From Candidatus Gastranaerophilales bacterium (lineage in GTDB: Bacteria > Cyanobacteriota > Vampirovibrionia > Gastranaerophilales > Gastranaerophilaceae): a stretch of 37,720 bases of DNA. The notes under the pieces are model-generated. The model saw only the letters and a program-made list of their open reading frames with translations. It did no database searches and had not been told where the DNA came from. Numbering within the stretch: position 1 is the stretch's first letter; every line of letters starts with the position of its first letter. Shown here piece by piece: positions 37,711-37,720 of this stretch. The translations under genes and the position numbers were made by a program. The stretch lies in contig CANQLJ010000015.1 of NCBI GenBank assembly GCA_947624685.1, positions 1 to 37,720 on the forward strand, written 5' to 3'.

Positions 37711-37720
37711 CCTTAGATAT

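Noticed and set aside
1-37720. CRISPR array, prophage or insertion sequence
   Set aside because: No regularly spaced repeats, transposase, integrase or phage structural genes were seen. The only repeats are short tandem ones and the two palindromic copies at the right end.

Overview
The window is AT-rich (roughly 30% GC by eye) and comes from a Gram-negative-type bacterium, since it carries an outer-membrane secretin. The combination of gspC-D-E-F-like genes, a LemA/DUF3137 pair, many WbsX and GT2/GT4/GT8 glycan genes and a zinc-type L28 is compatible with the non-photosynthetic cyanobacterial relatives (Vampirovibrionia/'Melainabacteria', e.g. gut Gastranaerophilales). That placement is inference; no rRNA is present to settle it.

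Layout. 1-4.8 kb (minus strand): a truncated glycosyltransferase, a WbsX-type glycan enzyme with a C9 tract in its 5' coding region, an aminotransferase-HAD fusion and the NMN/nicotinamide riboside transporter PnuC. 4.8-7.6 kb (plus): an unknown membrane protein, then a DUF3137/LemA pair. 7.7-14.5 kb (plus): a surface-glycan operon of a GT2-GT4 fusion, a GT8, a GT2, an RgpF-like protein split by a C10 tract, a second WbsX protein and another GT2. 14.5-21.7 kb (minus): a GspC/PilP-like protein, secretin, ATPase and platform protein of a type II secretion or type IV pilus machine. 21.8-23.6 kb (minus): Obg and an unknown partner. 23.7-25.6 kb (plus): rpsB-tsf with a structured leader. 25.7-30.8 kb: a U32-like protein, a lone oligopeptide-type ABC ATPase, tRNA-Leu, a DUF1858 protein, a bifunctional-nuclease-family protein and an acyl-CoA synthetase-like enzyme. 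31-36.9 kb: a parvulin with two possible starts, a probable 6S RNA, a GT4 with an unknown membrane protein, rpmB, maf, a His/Met-rich membrane protein and a membrane-anchored AAA+ ATPase. 37.0-37.7 kb: tRNA-Met, then gene-poor DNA holding a candidate type I toxin-antitoxin locus between two copies of a palindromic repeat.

The two most notable observations are these. (1) The candidate type I toxin-antitoxin locus at 37,360-37,622 has a 23-residue hydrophobic peptide behind a near-perfect Shine-Dalgarno, driven by a TTGCAA-17-TATAAT promoter. A converging promoter drives a short antisense RNA whose terminator lies inside the toxin ORF. (2) Poly-C/G tracts of 7 or more occur in three glycan genes. 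One, C10, breaks an RgpF-like gene that a one-base contraction would restore exactly. This suggests slipped-strand phase variation of the surface glycan, although homopolymer sequencing error must be excluded.

Throughout, promoters resemble sigma70/SigA type (TTGCAA or similar, 16-17 bp, TATAAT). Several genes have a -10 element only about 6-8 nt before the start codon, suggesting leaderless mRNAs.
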